64,000 bases of DNA from an uncultured Clostridia bacterium (GCA_934130085.1 CAKOXK010000001.1:263613-327612); one strand, 5' to 3'. Numbered from the stretch's first letter, positions 33,761-43,284 are shown. Notes: generated by a model not told the origin, from the letters alone. Program-made: numbers and translations.

Positions 33761-35293
33761 ATGAGAAAGAAAGTTACAATGCTAATGATATTAGATGGCT
33801 TTGGAAAGAACCCTAATAAAGAGGGTAATGCAGTAAAAAATTCAACAAAACCTAATATTGATAAACTAATGATGACATGTCCAACAGCAGAAGTATATGC
33901 TTCAGGAGAGGCAGTTGGATTACCAGAAGGACAAATGGGTAATTCAGAAGTTGGACACACAAATATAGGAGCAGGAAGAATCGTATATCAAGAGCTTACA
34001 AGAATAACAAAATCTATTGAAGACGGTGATTTCTTTAGCATACCTGAATTTACAAAAGCAATTGAAAATTGCAAACAAAATCATACAAAATTACATATAA
34101 TGGGTCTTGTATCAGATGGTGGAGTACACAGTCATCAAAGACATTTATATGCTTTACTTGAACTTGCAAAACGTAAAGGATTAGATGATGTTTATGTACA
34201 TTGTTTCATGGATGGAAGAGATACATTGCCAGCATCAGGAGAGGTATATATCCAAAAACTAGAAGAAAAAATGAAAGAAAAGGGAATCGGCAAGATTGCA
34301 ACAATTTCTGGAAGATTCTATGCAATGGATAGAGATAAGAGATGGAATAGAATTCAAAAGGCGTATGATGCTATGGTGTACGGAAAAGGTGAATATTATT
34401 CATCTGCAACAGATGCTATAGAAAGTTCATATCAAAAAGAGATATTTGATGAATTTGTTGTACCAGCTGTAATAAAAAATGCAGATAAACCAGTTGCTAC
34501 AATAGATGATGGAGATTCTGTAATATTCTTTAACTTTAGACCAGATAGAGCAAGACAAATTACAAGAGCCTTGGTTGATCCTGATTTCAATGAATTTGAA
34601 ACTAAGAAGATGAATCTAGACTTTGTTACAATGACAGAATATGATTCTACAATGCCAGACGTAGAAGTAGCATTTAAGCCTGAAAAATTAAAAAATACAT
34701 TTGGAGAATATATTTCAAATAAAGGATTAACACAATTAAGAATTGCAGAAACAGAAAAGTATGCACACGTAACGTTTTTCTTCAATGGAGGAAGAGAAGA
34801 GCCTTACAAAGGAGAAGATAGGATATTGGTTCCATCTCCAAAAGTTGAAACATACGATATGAAGCCAGAAATGAGTGCTTATGATGTATGTGATAAGGTA
34901 ATAGAAGCAATTAACGAAGAAAAATACGATGCAATAGTGCTTAATTTCGCAAACCCAGACATGGTAGGCCACACAGGCAATCTTGAGGCAGCAGAAAAAG
35001 CAGTTGAAGCAGTTGACACATGTGTTGGAAAAATAGTAAATGCAATTGATAAACATCAAGGCACATTGCTAATAACTGCAGACCACGGAAACTGTGAGCA
35101 AATGATTGACTACAAAACAGGAGAACCATTTACATCACATACAACAAATCCTGTACCATTAATACTTTATGGAAGAGAAAACGTAAAATTAAAGAATGGT
35201 AAGTTATGTGATCTAGCACCTACACTATTAGATTTAATGAATCTAGATAAGCCTAAGGAAATGACAGGAGAAAGCCTAATAGTAAAAGAATAA
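33761..35293 (+). CDS. gpmI: 2,3-bisphosphoglycerate-independent phosphoglycerate mutase
   Basis: A 510-residue manganese-dependent mutase converting 3- to 2-phosphoglycerate. LMILDGFGKNPNKEGNAV holds the first metal Asp, QMGNSEVGHTNIGAGR the phosphorylated serine (S66 by my count), FMDGRDTLP and FFNFRPDRARQI the substrate loop, and NFANPDMVGHTGN with ITADHGNCEQM the metal His/Asp residues. It completes gap-pgk-tpiA-gpmI; enolase is not in the window. Confidence 0.97.
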   Translation: MRKKVTMLMILDGFGKNPNKEGNAVKNSTKPNIDKLMMTCPTAEVYASGEAVGLPEGQMGNSEVGHTNIGAGRIVYQELTRITKSIEDGDFFSIPEFTKAIENCKQNHTKLHIMGLVSDGGVHSHQRHLYALLELAKRKGLDDVYVHCFMDGRDTLPASGEVYIQKLEEKMKEKGIGKIATISGRFYAMDRDKRWNRIQKAYDAMVYGKGEYYSSATDAIESSYQKEIFDEFVVPAVIKNADKPVATIDDGDSVIFFNFRPDRARQITRALVDPDFNEFETKKMNLDFVTMTEYDSTMPDVEVAFKPEKLKNTFGEYISNKGLTQLRIAETEKYAHVTFFFNGGREEPYKGEDRILVPSPKVETYDMKPEMSAYDVCDKVIEAINEEKYDAIVLNFANPDMVGHTGNLEAAEKAVEAVDTCVGKIVNAIDKHQGTLLITADHGNCEQMIDYKTGEPFTSHTTNPVPLILYGRENVKLKNGKLCDLAPTLLDLMNLDKPKEMTGESLIVKE

Positions 35294-35325
35294 ACATGAT
35301 TTTGCATAATGAAAGGAAACAATAT

Positions 35326-35856
35326 ATGCAAAATGAAATAAACAGATTATACAAAAAAATAGAGCAATTATTGATGAGTTTAATTCCTGAAAATTGGAAA
35401 AGTATATATTTATATGCATCAGTGATCAATGGAAAAAGTGGGGAAATGTATTTTTACTATTTCCCCAAAAAAATTATTAAGACAAATCCAGTAAATTGCT
35501 ATGAAGTACCAGACAAGTTTTTAATAAACGAAAATGCTTATAACAAAAGTCTACAAAGACTATATAGTTACATAAAAAGCTTGAATCAAATAACATCACC
35601 TAAATGGTCAAATGTAACAATAAATATACAAAACGACTTTTTTACAATAGAATATTACTTTGACAATTTGGTTATGTCAAAATACTCTGATGAAGACAGA
35701 AGAACAATATGGTGCTACAACAACTTGAGAATTCCAAAAGAAAGTTTAAGCGAAAAGCAGAGAAATATGGTAGAAAAATACAATAAAGAGCCAAGAATAG
35801 AACCAATAATTTATACAGAATGGATTGGAAAAGGCTATAAAAATGGCAAACAATAG
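35326..35856 (+). CDS. YezG-family (DUF600) protein, orphan immunity-like
   Basis: A 176-residue protein resembling the YezG/DUF600 family, whose B. subtilis member neutralises the LXG toxin YeeF. MSLIPENWKSIYLYASVING, EMYFYYFPKK and the closing EPIIYTEWIGKGYKNGK are in line with the family. I chose ATG 35326, 8 nt after GAAAGGAA, over an upstream ATG at 35296 that adds a poorly conserved stretch. No LXG or other toxin gene is next to it; it sits between gpmI and a GatD-like gene. An immunity role is inferred from the family only. Confidence 0.72.
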   Translation: MQNEINRLYKKIEQLLMSLIPENWKSIYLYASVINGKSGEMYFYYFPKKIIKTNPVNCYEVPDKFLINENAYNKSLQRLYSYIKSLNQITSPKWSNVTINIQNDFFTIEYYFDNLVMSKYSDEDRRTIWCYNNLRIPKESLSEKQRNMVEKYNKEPRIEPIIYTEWIGKGYKNGKQ

Positions 35857-35876
35857 ATTTTTATGAAAGGGAAAAA

Positions 35877-36620
35877 ATGAAAGAACTAAAACTTCTATAT
35901 CTATACCCTGATATGCTAGAACTATATGGAGATCACGGAAATATACAAGTTCTAAAATATAGATGCGAAAAAAGAGGAATAAAATTAATAGTTGAGAGAT
36001 ATTCAATAAACGATGAAAAGCCAGACTTTTCATGCTATGATATAATTTTCGCGGGTGGCGGAGCTGATAATGAACAAAGCATATTATCAAAAGATTTAGT
36101 GAAATACAAAGATGATATAAAGAAAGCTGAAGAAAATGGAACATTCTTTTTGTTAATATGTGGAGCATACCAATTATTTGGAAAGTACTATAAAGGCGTT
36201 GAAGGAAAAATAATACCAGGATTGAATATTTTTGATTATTATACAGAAGCTGCAAGTGATAGAAAAACAAGGTGTATTGGAAATATAATTACAAAGGCTA
36301 AAATTGATGGAATTAATACGGAGATAATTGGCTTTGAAAATCATGCTGGTCAAACGTATGGAATAAAAAGTCCATTAGGAAAAGTACTATATGGAAATGG
36401 AAATTATTTTCAATCAGAAGACGAAGGATTCTTCAAAGAAAATGTTATTGCAACATATTTACATGGTCCATTGTTATCAAAAAATCCTGTAATTGCTGAT
36501 TATATAATTAGACACTGCTTAGAAAGAAAGCTAAATGAAAAAATACAATTAGAACAACTTGATGATAAATTTGAAAATTTATGTAGAAGGGAGTTAATAA
36601 CAAGGTTTCTAAAAAATTAA
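35877..36620 (+). CDS. gatD: GatD-like glutamine amidotransferase (lipid II amidation)
   Basis: A 247-residue class I glutamine amidotransferase of the GatD/CobB-CobQ type. YLYPDMLELYGDHGNIQVLK and FAGGGADNEQ are typical of GatD; the nucleophile C95 is in LICGAYQLFG and the partner H196 in TYLHGPLL. GatD works with MurT to amidate the D-Glu of lipid II to iso-Gln, with GatD releasing ammonia. MurT normally lies just beside gatD; here the neighbour is the YezG-like gene, so MurT must be elsewhere or the partner differs. Confidence 0.85.
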   Translation: MKELKLLYLYPDMLELYGDHGNIQVLKYRCEKRGIKLIVERYSINDEKPDFSCYDIIFAGGGADNEQSILSKDLVKYKDDIKKAEENGTFFLLICGAYQLFGKYYKGVEGKIIPGLNIFDYYTEAASDRKTRCIGNIITKAKIDGINTEIIGFENHAGQTYGIKSPLGKVLYGNGNYFQSEDEGFFKENVIATYLHGPLLSKNPVIADYIIRHCLERKLNEKIQLEQLDDKFENLCRRELITRFLKN

Positions 36621-36655
36621 GAAGTTTAACAGTTTTATTTGAATATCCATGAGAA

Positions 36656-36687
36656 AGAAAAAAGTGAATATAACATTCACCTTTTTT
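36656..36687 (+). terminator. Terminator after gatD
   Basis: GTGAAT (36664-36669) pairs with ATTCAC (36675-36680), flanked by an A run on the left and six T residues on the right. It ends the gpmI-YezG-gatD unit. Confidence 0.7.
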
Positions 36688-36754
36688 CTATTAATATATT
36701 AATTAATAAGCATTTCCATACTTTTATAATTTATAAAAATCATTATGAATGAAA

Positions 36755-36786
36755 TGAGAGTGAGTTACAACTCACTCTCATTTTTT
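36755..36786 (+). terminator. Second strong hairpin with T6 tract
   Basis: A perfect 11-bp stem (36755-36765 with 36770-36780), a 4-nt loop and six T residues. It lies between gatD and the minus-strand microprotein genes; the T run fits plus-strand transcription, but the hairpin could also stop the microprotein transcript. Confidence 0.7.
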
Positions 36787-36858
36787 AAAGAAACTTTCTA
36801 AATTTCTTATTATATTATAAGGTTGCAAAATTTTAGTAAAAAATATTGTAATAAAAAA

Positions 36859-36972
36859 TTAGCAGCAACCAAATCCGCCTTTTCCACCGCAGCAGCAGCA
36901 AAGTAATAAAAGAATTATTATTATGCAGCAGCAGTTGTTATCATTTTTGTCGCAACATTTATCTGGCATCAT
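36859..36972 (-). CDS. Cysteine-rich membrane microprotein 1
   Basis: A 37-residue protein. Thirteen residues are cysteine. The layout is symmetric: MMPDKCC, a polar stretch, CCC-IIII-LLLL-CCCC and a glycine-rich GGKGGFGCC end. A perfect AGGAGG stands 8-10 nt before the two successive ATG codons (36972 or 36969), which supports real translation. The short hydrophobic core could cross or dip into a membrane with cysteine clusters at both faces. A related gene follows the same pattern at 37023-37154. No known family is recognised; metal binding, thiol chemistry or a spore/coat role are all guesses. Confidence 0.65.
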   Translation of the reverse strand: MMPDKCCDKNDNNCCCIIIILLLLCCCCGGKGGFGCC

Positions 36973-37022
36973 ATAAAGCTCCTCCTTTCTTCAATAAGTA
37001 TCAATTCAAAAATTAAACCTAA

Positions 37023-37154
37023 TTAGTTACAACATGGTGGTTCTGGCATACAGCAAGAATTGTTGCTCTTTCCTGAGCATCCGCCACAGCAACATAGTAA
37101 GATAATTAGTATAATGAACCACATACATGAGCAGTCATTATTTGAACCAAACAT
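37023..37154 (-). CDS. Cysteine-rich membrane microprotein 2
   Basis: A 43-residue protein with nine cysteines. The pattern is MFGSNNDCSC, a hydrophobic stretch MWFIILIILL, CCCGGC, a polar linker, then CCMPEPPCCN. AAAGGAGG lies 7 nt before ATG 37154. It shares with the 36859-36972 product the order polar N-terminus, short hydrophobic helix, cysteine cluster plus glycine, and CC tail, so the two look like paralogues in one minus-strand unit separated by 50 nt. Function unknown. Confidence 0.65.
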   Translation of the reverse strand: MFGSNNDCSCMWFIILIILLCCCGGCSGKSNNSCCMPEPPCCN

Positions 37155-37329
37155 TTCTAATCCTCCTTTAAAAGATTTCTCAATCTTTAGTATGGTATAT
37201 CATATTCAAAAAAAGTGAATTTGGTTACCAATAAAGGACTGTCAATTGAGAAAGTAAATTTTATTTAAAAACCTAATTATGATTAAAATTGTCGACTAAA
37301 AACACCAATAAAAAAATTGCATTTTACAC

Positions 37330-37358
37330 TATACAAAAAAATTTCAAAATGATATAAT
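37330..37358 (+). promoter_or_regulatory. Promoter of mutL
   Basis: TATACA at 37330-37335 and perfect TATAAT at 37353-37358, spacing 17 nt, about 58 nt before the start codon. Confidence 0.5.
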
Positions 37359-37416
37359 CATCCTGACTTAAACTGAGAATTATAATTCTTTTTTAGGTAT
37401 AGAAGGGATTTTTATT

Positions 37417-39930
37417 ATGGGAAAAATCGTATTATTAGATGATCTAACAATAAACCAAATAGCAGCAGGTGAGGTTATAGAAAGACCAGCTTCTGTAATC
37501 AAAGAACTTGTTGAAAATTCAATAGATGCTGGTGCAAAAAACGTAACAATTGATATAAAAAATGGAGGAATATCATATATAAGAATTACTGACGATGGTT
37601 CAGGTATTATGCCAGATGATATGGAGATCGCTTTTGAAAGACATGCTACTTCAAAAATTAGAAAGGCAGAGGATCTTGACAACGTAAAATCAATGGGGTT
37701 TAGAGGCGAGGCTTTAGCAAGTATTGGAGCTATAGCAAAGGTTGAACTTGTCTCTAAAACTGCAGATAATGATTTTGGTTATTCTATTTACGTTGAGGGT
37801 GGAGATATAACTGATAAACATGAGTGCGGAGCGCAAAAAGGTACAACAATTACGGTAAAAGAGTTATTTTTTAATACGCCTGTAAGATATAAATTCTTAA
37901 AAAAAGATTTTACAGAGTCAGGCTATATTGAAGATACTATTACAAGAATAGCACTTGCAAATCCAGGCATTGCAATTAAATTTATTAATACAGGAAAAAT
38001 AGTAATACAAACAAATGGAAGCGGAAAATTAGAAGATGTAATTTATTCTATTTATGGCAAAGAAGTATATGAAAATGTACTTCCAGTAGATTATACATTT
38101 GAAGATTATCACGTTACAGGAGTAATTGGTAAGCCTATAATTTCACGTTCAAACCGTTCAAACCAATTATTTTTTGTAAATAAAAGATTTATAAAAGATA
38201 AAACACTAACAGGAGCAGCAGAGCAAGGTTTTAAAGGACTGGTTACAATAGGAAAGCACGGATTTTTAATTTTAAACATTGACATGGATCCTAAAAAGGT
38301 TGATGTTAATGTTCACCCAACAAAACTTGAAGTTAGATTTCAAGAAGAAGCAAAAGTATTTAAAGCAGTATATCATGCCATTAAAGAAACTTTACTAAAA
38401 GGTGATTTAGTATCAGACCCAGTAAAAGATTATAAAGATATAACTCCAAATGATATGCTTAAAGAAATAAAAAACAAAGATAGAGTAGAAGCTTGGGGAT
38501 TAAATAAATCTTTTGCAAACAGCATAGAAAGCAAAGAAAATCAAAATAGTAGTGTAAATGAATATATAAAAGAAAATTTAGGCTCTGATGTTCTTGAAAA
38601 AAGTGAAAATGATTTGGAAACTGCTAATGAAAAGAAACCAAAGTATAATGAATTTAAGTCAGCAATAACCGGTCTTGACGCTGAAACGAGAAGAAAGTTT
38701 ATCGATGAAATAACAAATGCAAAGTCAACAGATGAGCTAATAAAAAAGGCAGAAGAATTTAATAAAATTGTTGAAGAAAATAAAAAAGAAAACACTGTTT
38801 CCGAAAATGAAGCTAAGTACACTAATGAATCTAACTCAGAAGAAACAAACGATTTAAACAATAGTCAAAGTGCAATAGATAGTGAAAATTCGGATTATTT
38901 AAAAGAGAAAGAAAATTTAAACGATAATACTATAAATACAAATGACACAGAAAATGTTACTTTAAACACAACAGAAAATACAAATTTAAATGATAGTATC
39001 CATGAAACAAAAAATATAAATTTGAATGATAACGTTAATGAAATAAAAAATACAGATTTGAATGATAACGTTAATGAAATAAAAAATACAAATTTGAATA
39101 ATAATGTCAATGAAAATCAAAATACAATTTCAGATGATAATGAAAGTACAATAGATTCTATGAACAAAGAAGAAAAAGAAGCAAGAGATGAAAAATCATT
39201 TGAAGAAATGTATAAAAAATTGTTTGGAAGAGACATTGAAACAGCTAAAAAGGAATATGAAGTAAAAAAAGCAGAAGAAGCAAAACTTTATAAAACAGAA
39301 CCAATAACAGATAATGAAATCTCTATGTTTGAGGGGATTGATGATGAGAGCGTAATGCCATATAATTTTGTTGGAATTGCTTTCAAAACATATATTATCT
39401 TAACAATGAACGATGATTTATACATATTAGACCAGCATGCAGCTCATGAAAGAATAATGTTTGAAAAGGTTAAGAAAAATTATTACAGTGATACTGATAA
39501 AGATTCTCAACTTATGCTTTTACCTGATATAATCAATTTAAATAATAAAGAAATGGGAATTTTTAGAGATAATAAAGAAATGTTTAATAGGGCAGGATTT
39601 GTTGTAGATGAATTTGGAGACAATACTGTAAAATTAACAGGAGTTCCTGAATTCTGTTTAAACTTTAATACTAAGGAAATCTTCTTAGAAACGTTAGATG
39701 AAATTGATACTGTTGCAAGAACAGCAAAACAAGAAGTTGAGAACAAGTTTTTAGCAACAGTTGCGTGCAAAGCAGCAGTAAAAGCACACATGGCACTAAA
39801 CAAGGAAGAAGTAGATAGCTTAATGAAACAATTATTAAAATTACCAAATCCATTTAGTTGCCCACACGGAAGACCTACCGTAATTAAAATGTCTAAAAAT
39901 GATATTGAAAAGAAATTTTCAAGAAGATAA
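37417..39930 (+). CDS. mutL: DNA mismatch repair protein MutL
   Basis: An 837-residue MutL, longer than most. The GHKL ATPase domain (about 1-330) has NQIAAGEVIERPASV, ELVENSIDAGA, DDGSGI and GFRGEALASIG. The C-terminal domain has DQHAAHERIMFE, the metal-binding motif of nicking-type MutL, with ACKAAVKAH and CPHGRPT, so this MutL should cut DNA itself. Residues about 375-620 are a long Asn/Glu/Thr-rich linker with 12-residue tandem repeats. mutS is not in the window; the next functional gene is miaA, a common neighbour. Confidence 0.96.
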   Translation: MGKIVLLDDLTINQIAAGEVIERPASVIKELVENSIDAGAKNVTIDIKNGGISYIRITDDGSGIMPDDMEIAFERHATSKIRKAEDLDNVKSMGFRGEALASIGAIAKVELVSKTADNDFGYSIYVEGGDITDKHECGAQKGTTITVKELFFNTPVRYKFLKKDFTESGYIEDTITRIALANPGIAIKFINTGKIVIQTNGSGKLEDVIYSIYGKEVYENVLPVDYTFEDYHVTGVIGKPIISRSNRSNQLFFVNKRFIKDKTLTGAAEQGFKGLVTIGKHGFLILNIDMDPKKVDVNVHPTKLEVRFQEEAKVFKAVYHAIKETLLKGDLVSDPVKDYKDITPNDMLKEIKNKDRVEAWGLNKSFANSIESKENQNSSVNEYIKENLGSDVLEKSENDLETANEKKPKYNEFKSAITGLDAETRRKFIDEITNAKSTDELIKKAEEFNKIVEENKKENTVSENEAKYTNESNSEETNDLNNSQSAIDSENSDYLKEKENLNDNTINTNDTENVTLNTTENTNLNDSIHETKNINLNDNVNEIKNTDLNDNVNEIKNTNLNNNVNENQNTISDDNESTIDSMNKEEKEARDEKSFEEMYKKLFGRDIETAKKEYEVKKAEEAKLYKTEPITDNEISMFEGIDDESVMPYNFVGIAFKTYIILTMNDDLYILDQHAAHERIMFEKVKKNYYSDTDKDSQLMLLPDIINLNNKEMGIFRDNKEMFNRAGFVVDEFGDNTVKLTGVPEFCLNFNTKEIFLETLDEIDTVARTAKQEVENKFLATVACKAAVKAHMALNKEEVDSLMKQLLKLPNPFSCPHGRPTVIKMSKNDIEKKFSRR
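38985..39128 (+). repeat. 36-bp tandem repeats in the mutL linker
   Basis: Units starting near 38985, 39021, 39057 and 39093 encode variants of LNDNVNEIKNT; the second and third are nearly identical. They keep the reading frame and lengthen a disordered linker. Confidence 0.75.
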
Positions 39931-40104
39931 AAATAAAACATTAAATAAAATGCTAATACAAGATATGAAATTAAAATACTAAAATAAGCTTAAAAAATAA
40001 GACAAAATAAAATTAAAACATAGAAAAGAAAACAAAAAGAGCAAAAGATAAAAGAACGAAATAAAAGAAAATAGATTGGGTGATAAATAATTAAAGGATA
40101 AAAG

Positions 40105-40518
40105 ATGAGAACAACGTTAATATTTGTAATTATTATAATTAATATTTTCTCAATTGTTTTAAATTGGAAAATGCTACATGGTTTTGATAATTCTAAAAAA
40201 ATAAAGTATATTATAATTAGCGAACTTATTATGATAGCTATAACATTTATAGTGTATCAAATAGGTTCAATAGGAATGAAAGAAAATGTAATAAATGCAT
40301 CAAGGCTATTTATAGTTTCAACATTTTCGGCTGTAAATTCAATTGTAATTTTGTCCTCAATACTAAGAATTATAAATATGGCATCTTGTGATGAAATAAA
40401 AAAAGATGAATTCGGAAAAAAGATAACATTTTATATTATTGTAGCAATTATAATATTAGTATTTGAATGCTTTTATGTTAAAAACATTCAAAATGGAATC
40501 TTAAAAATGGAGAAATAA
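40105..40518 (+). CDS. Small membrane protein of unknown function
   Basis: A 137-residue protein with four predicted membrane segments (about 3-20, 32-53, 66-88 and 108-125) and short polar loops. No family is recognised. It lies between mutL and miaA and ends 2 nt before the miaA start, so it is probably cotranscribed and perhaps coupled with miaA. AAAGGATAAAAG is its likely ribosome site. Confidence 0.7.
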   Translation: MRTTLIFVIIIINIFSIVLNWKMLHGFDNSKKIKYIIISELIMIAITFIVYQIGSIGMKENVINASRLFIVSTFSAVNSIVILSSILRIINMASCDEIKKDEFGKKITFYIIVAIIILVFECFYVKNIQNGILKMEK

Positions 40519-40520
40519 TA

Positions 40521-41423
40521 TTGAAAAAAGTTATTGTAATATGTGGACCAACAGCTTCTGGAAAAACGAAGCTTGGAATAGAAGTTGCAAACAAAATAGG
40601 TGGAGAAATAATTTCTGCTGACTCAATGCAAATATATAAAGATATGGATATAGGAAGTGCAAAGCCAACTAAAGATGAAAGAGAAAAAGCAGTTCATCAT
40701 TTAATTGATTTTGTAAGCCCTGATAAAAGATATAGCGTAGCAGACTTCAAGAGAGATGCATCAAATAAGATTGAACGAATAATTGGAGAGAACAAAACAC
40801 CAATTATAGTTGGAGGAACTGGGCTTTATATAGATTCACTTGTATATAATATAGAATTTAATGAAGAAAAAACAGATCTAGAATATAGAGAATTATTAGA
40901 TAAAGAAGAAACAAGCAAACTTTATGAATTAGCAAATAAAATAGATGAGGTATCAACAAAAAAGGTCAGTCAAAATGATAGAAAAAGGTTAATGAGAATT
41001 ATAGAAATATATCATTCTACAGGAAAAACAAAATATGAACTTGAAGAAGAATCAAGAAAAAAAGTAAAATATGATTATAGAATATTTATCTTAAATATGG
41101 AAAGAGAAAAATTATATGATAGAATAAATCAAAGAGTTGATAAAATGATTGAAGAAGGCTTGATTGATGAAGTAAAAAAACTGTTAGAAAAATACAAAGA
41201 ATTTCCAACTGCAATGCAAGGATTGGGATACAAAGAAACGGTACAATATTTAAGAGGTGAATTAACAAAAGAAGAAATGATTGATAAAATAAAGCAAGAA
41301 TCAAGAAGATATGCAAAAAGACAACTTACGTGGTTTAGAAGATATAAAAACGCAGTATGGCTCGATGCAAAAAATTCTAATAATGCTAATATTATCATGG
41401 AGGATATAGGTGAAGAAAAATAG
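40521..41423 (+). CDS. miaA: tRNA dimethylallyltransferase MiaA
   Basis: A 300-residue enzyme adding a dimethylallyl group to A37 of tRNAs that read U-starting codons. GPTASGKT (P-loop) is at residues 9-16, then ISADSMQIYKDMDIGSAKPT, VGGTGLYIDSL, MQGLGYKE and RRYAKRQLTWFRR in the right order. The start is TTG, with GGAG upstream inside the end of the previous gene; no ATG fits before the P-loop. The 3' end overlaps the next gene by 14 nt. Confidence 0.95.
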   Translation: MKKVIVICGPTASGKTKLGIEVANKIGGEIISADSMQIYKDMDIGSAKPTKDEREKAVHHLIDFVSPDKRYSVADFKRDASNKIERIIGENKTPIIVGGTGLYIDSLVYNIEFNEEKTDLEYRELLDKEETSKLYELANKIDEVSTKKVSQNDRKRLMRIIEIYHSTGKTKYELEEESRKKVKYDYRIFILNMEREKLYDRINQRVDKMIEEGLIDEVKKLLEKYKEFPTAMQGLGYKETVQYLRGELTKEEMIDKIKQESRRYAKRQLTWFRRYKNAVWLDAKNSNNANIIMEDIGEEK

Positions 41424-42690
41424 AGAAGATAGTAAAGAAGAAAGCAAAGTTAATAAAAAAATTAACAAACCTAGAATTGTAATATGTACTATTTTGGCTA
41501 TTTTAATATTAGTGTACATAATGCATGCTGTAATTAATTTGATCAATAATCCGACAGAAACTTTTATAATTAGAAATGGACAAGTTTCGAAAGAGGAAAC
41601 GGAAATTGGATATATTATAAGAGATGAGACAATAGTAAAAGGCGAAAATTATAAAAATGGAATGGAACCAATAATTGACGAAGGACAAAAAACAGCCAAA
41701 AATGAAGCAATTTTTAGATACTATTCAAATGGGGAAGAAGAACTAAAAAAGAAAATTGCAGATTTAGATGTTAAAATTGAAGAAAAGATGAAAGAAAATA
41801 ATCAAGAATTATTTTCAACAGATACAAAATTAATAGATAAAAAAATAAATGACATTCTACAATCAATAAATAAAATAAATAGTGTACAATCTATGCAAGA
41901 AAATAAAAGAGCATTAAACAATTATATAACCAAAAAAGCACAAATTGCTGGAGAACTAAGTCCTAAAGGTTCATATTTAAAAGAACTTGTAAATCAAAGA
42001 AACGAGTATGAAAAAGAATTAAACTCAAACTCAGAATATATATACGCTCCTAAAAGTGGAATAATGTCATACAGAATAGACGGATTAGAAGACACATTAA
42101 CCACAAATGATTTATCAAAGTATAATAAAGTTTTTTTAGAAAAATTAAGCCTAAAAACAGGACAAATAATATCAACGAGTACAGAACAAGGAAAAATAGT
42201 TAATAATTTTGAATGTTATATTGCATGCACATCTAAAACAAAAGAAGCTAAAAATGCTAAAATTGGGGATAAAGTAAAATTGACATTACCAAATTCCAGA
42301 GAAATAGATGCAAAAGTAAATACTATAATAAATGAGGGAAATGATGAAGTAACAGTTATATTTGAGTTTGATCAATGCATAGCAGACCTATTAAGTTATA
42401 GAAAAATCTCGTTTGATATAGTATGGTGGGAGACAGAAGGATTTAAAGTGCCAAACAGTGCAATCATAAATGAAAACAATTTAAATTATGTGATAAGAAC
42501 GAAAAATGGGTATTTGACAAAAGTACTAGTTAAACTGGGTAAGCAAACAGAAAACTATTCAATAGTTAAAAACTATTCATCATCAGAAATAAAAGAACTA
42601 AATATTTCCAAAAATGCAAAAACTACCATTACATTATATGACGAAATCTTATTAAAACCGACACAAGAACAGATTAATTCGACAAAATAA
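41410..42690 (+). CDS. HlyD-like periplasmic-adaptor-type membrane protein
   Basis: A 426-residue protein with a basic start, one membrane helix (about 23-43) and an extracytoplasmic region. A coiled coil (about 115-200) is followed by a lipoyl/beta-barrel-like part with SEYIYAPKSGIMSYRIDG and GDKVKLTLPNSREIDAKV, as in HlyD/MFP adaptors. No transporter is next to it. In Clostridia this gene type stands just before sepF and divIVA, so a link to the cell envelope or division is plausible. It starts with GTG at 41410, with GGAGG 6 nt upstream, inside the miaA 3' end. Confidence 0.75.
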   Translation: MKKNREDSKEESKVNKKINKPRIVICTILAILILVYIMHAVINLINNPTETFIIRNGQVSKEETEIGYIIRDETIVKGENYKNGMEPIIDEGQKTAKNEAIFRYYSNGEEELKKKIADLDVKIEEKMKENNQELFSTDTKLIDKKINDILQSINKINSVQSMQENKRALNNYITKKAQIAGELSPKGSYLKELVNQRNEYEKELNSNSEYIYAPKSGIMSYRIDGLEDTLTTNDLSKYNKVFLEKLSLKTGQIISTSTEQGKIVNNFECYIACTSKTKEAKNAKIGDKVKLTLPNSREIDAKVNTIINEGNDEVTVIFEFDQCIADLLSYRKISFDIVWWETEGFKVPNSAIINENNLNYVIRTKNGYLTKVLVKLGKQTENYSIVKNYSSSEIKELNISKNAKTTITLYDEILLKPTQEQINSTK

Positions 42691-42819
42691 TATTACAAAA
42701 ACGTTGCAATAAGGTTAAAATAAAATTACAACAAAGTAAAATAATTGACTTTAAAGCAAAAAAGATAGATACTAATGATAGCTTACGAATCGAAACGATA
42801 TTTAGGAGGTTTTTTGAAG

Positions 42820-43284
42820 ATGTCTAACAAAGTGGTAAACAAGTTATGGAGTATGCTTAATATGAATGCTCAAGATGAGCAAGAAGAAAACTATGATGAT
42901 GTTGATGATTATGAAGATATAAATGAAGAAGAGGAAGAACCAATAAAAGGATTATTTGGTAGAAGGAACAATAAAGTTCAATCAAGCCAATCATCTGTTA
43001 AAATGGTTGTTATGCAACCTACTACATTTGAAAATGCAGAGGAAATTTGTGATTTATTAAGAGAGAAAAAGTCGATAATAATAAATCTTGAATATGTTAA
43101 TAAAGATGTTGCAAGAAGAATTATTGATGTTGTAAGTGGAGCAGTACATGTACTTGATGGACACATGCAAAAAATATCAAATTCAATTTTCTTAATTGCA
43201 CCATATAATTATGATATTGCAACTGATACTAAAGATGAATCAAAGAGTAAATTACCAGTTTCATGGTTAAAAAATAATGGCTAA
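42820..43284 (+). CDS. sepF: Cell division protein SepF
   Basis: A 154-residue SepF, which bundles FtsZ filaments and ties the Z-ring to the membrane. The N-terminal MSNKVVNKLWSMLNMN amphipathic helix fits the membrane-binding element; an acidic linker follows; the core has VVMQPTTFENAEEICDLLR and VNKDVARRIIDVVSGAVHVLDG. I chose ATG 42820, 10 nt after AGGAGG; the in-frame codons before it lack similarity to SepF. divIVA follows 15 nt later. Confidence 0.95.
   Translation: MSNKVVNKLWSMLNMNAQDEQEENYDDVDDYEDINEEEEEPIKGLFGRRNNKVQSSQSSVKMVVMQPTTFENAEEICDLLREKKSIIINLEYVNKDVARRIIDVVSGAVHVLDGHMQKISNSIFLIAPYNYDIATDTKDESKSKLPVSWLKNNG

Noticed and set aside
39021..39128. Short tandem repeats as a CRISPR array
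   Set aside because: The units are in frame inside mutL with no spacers.
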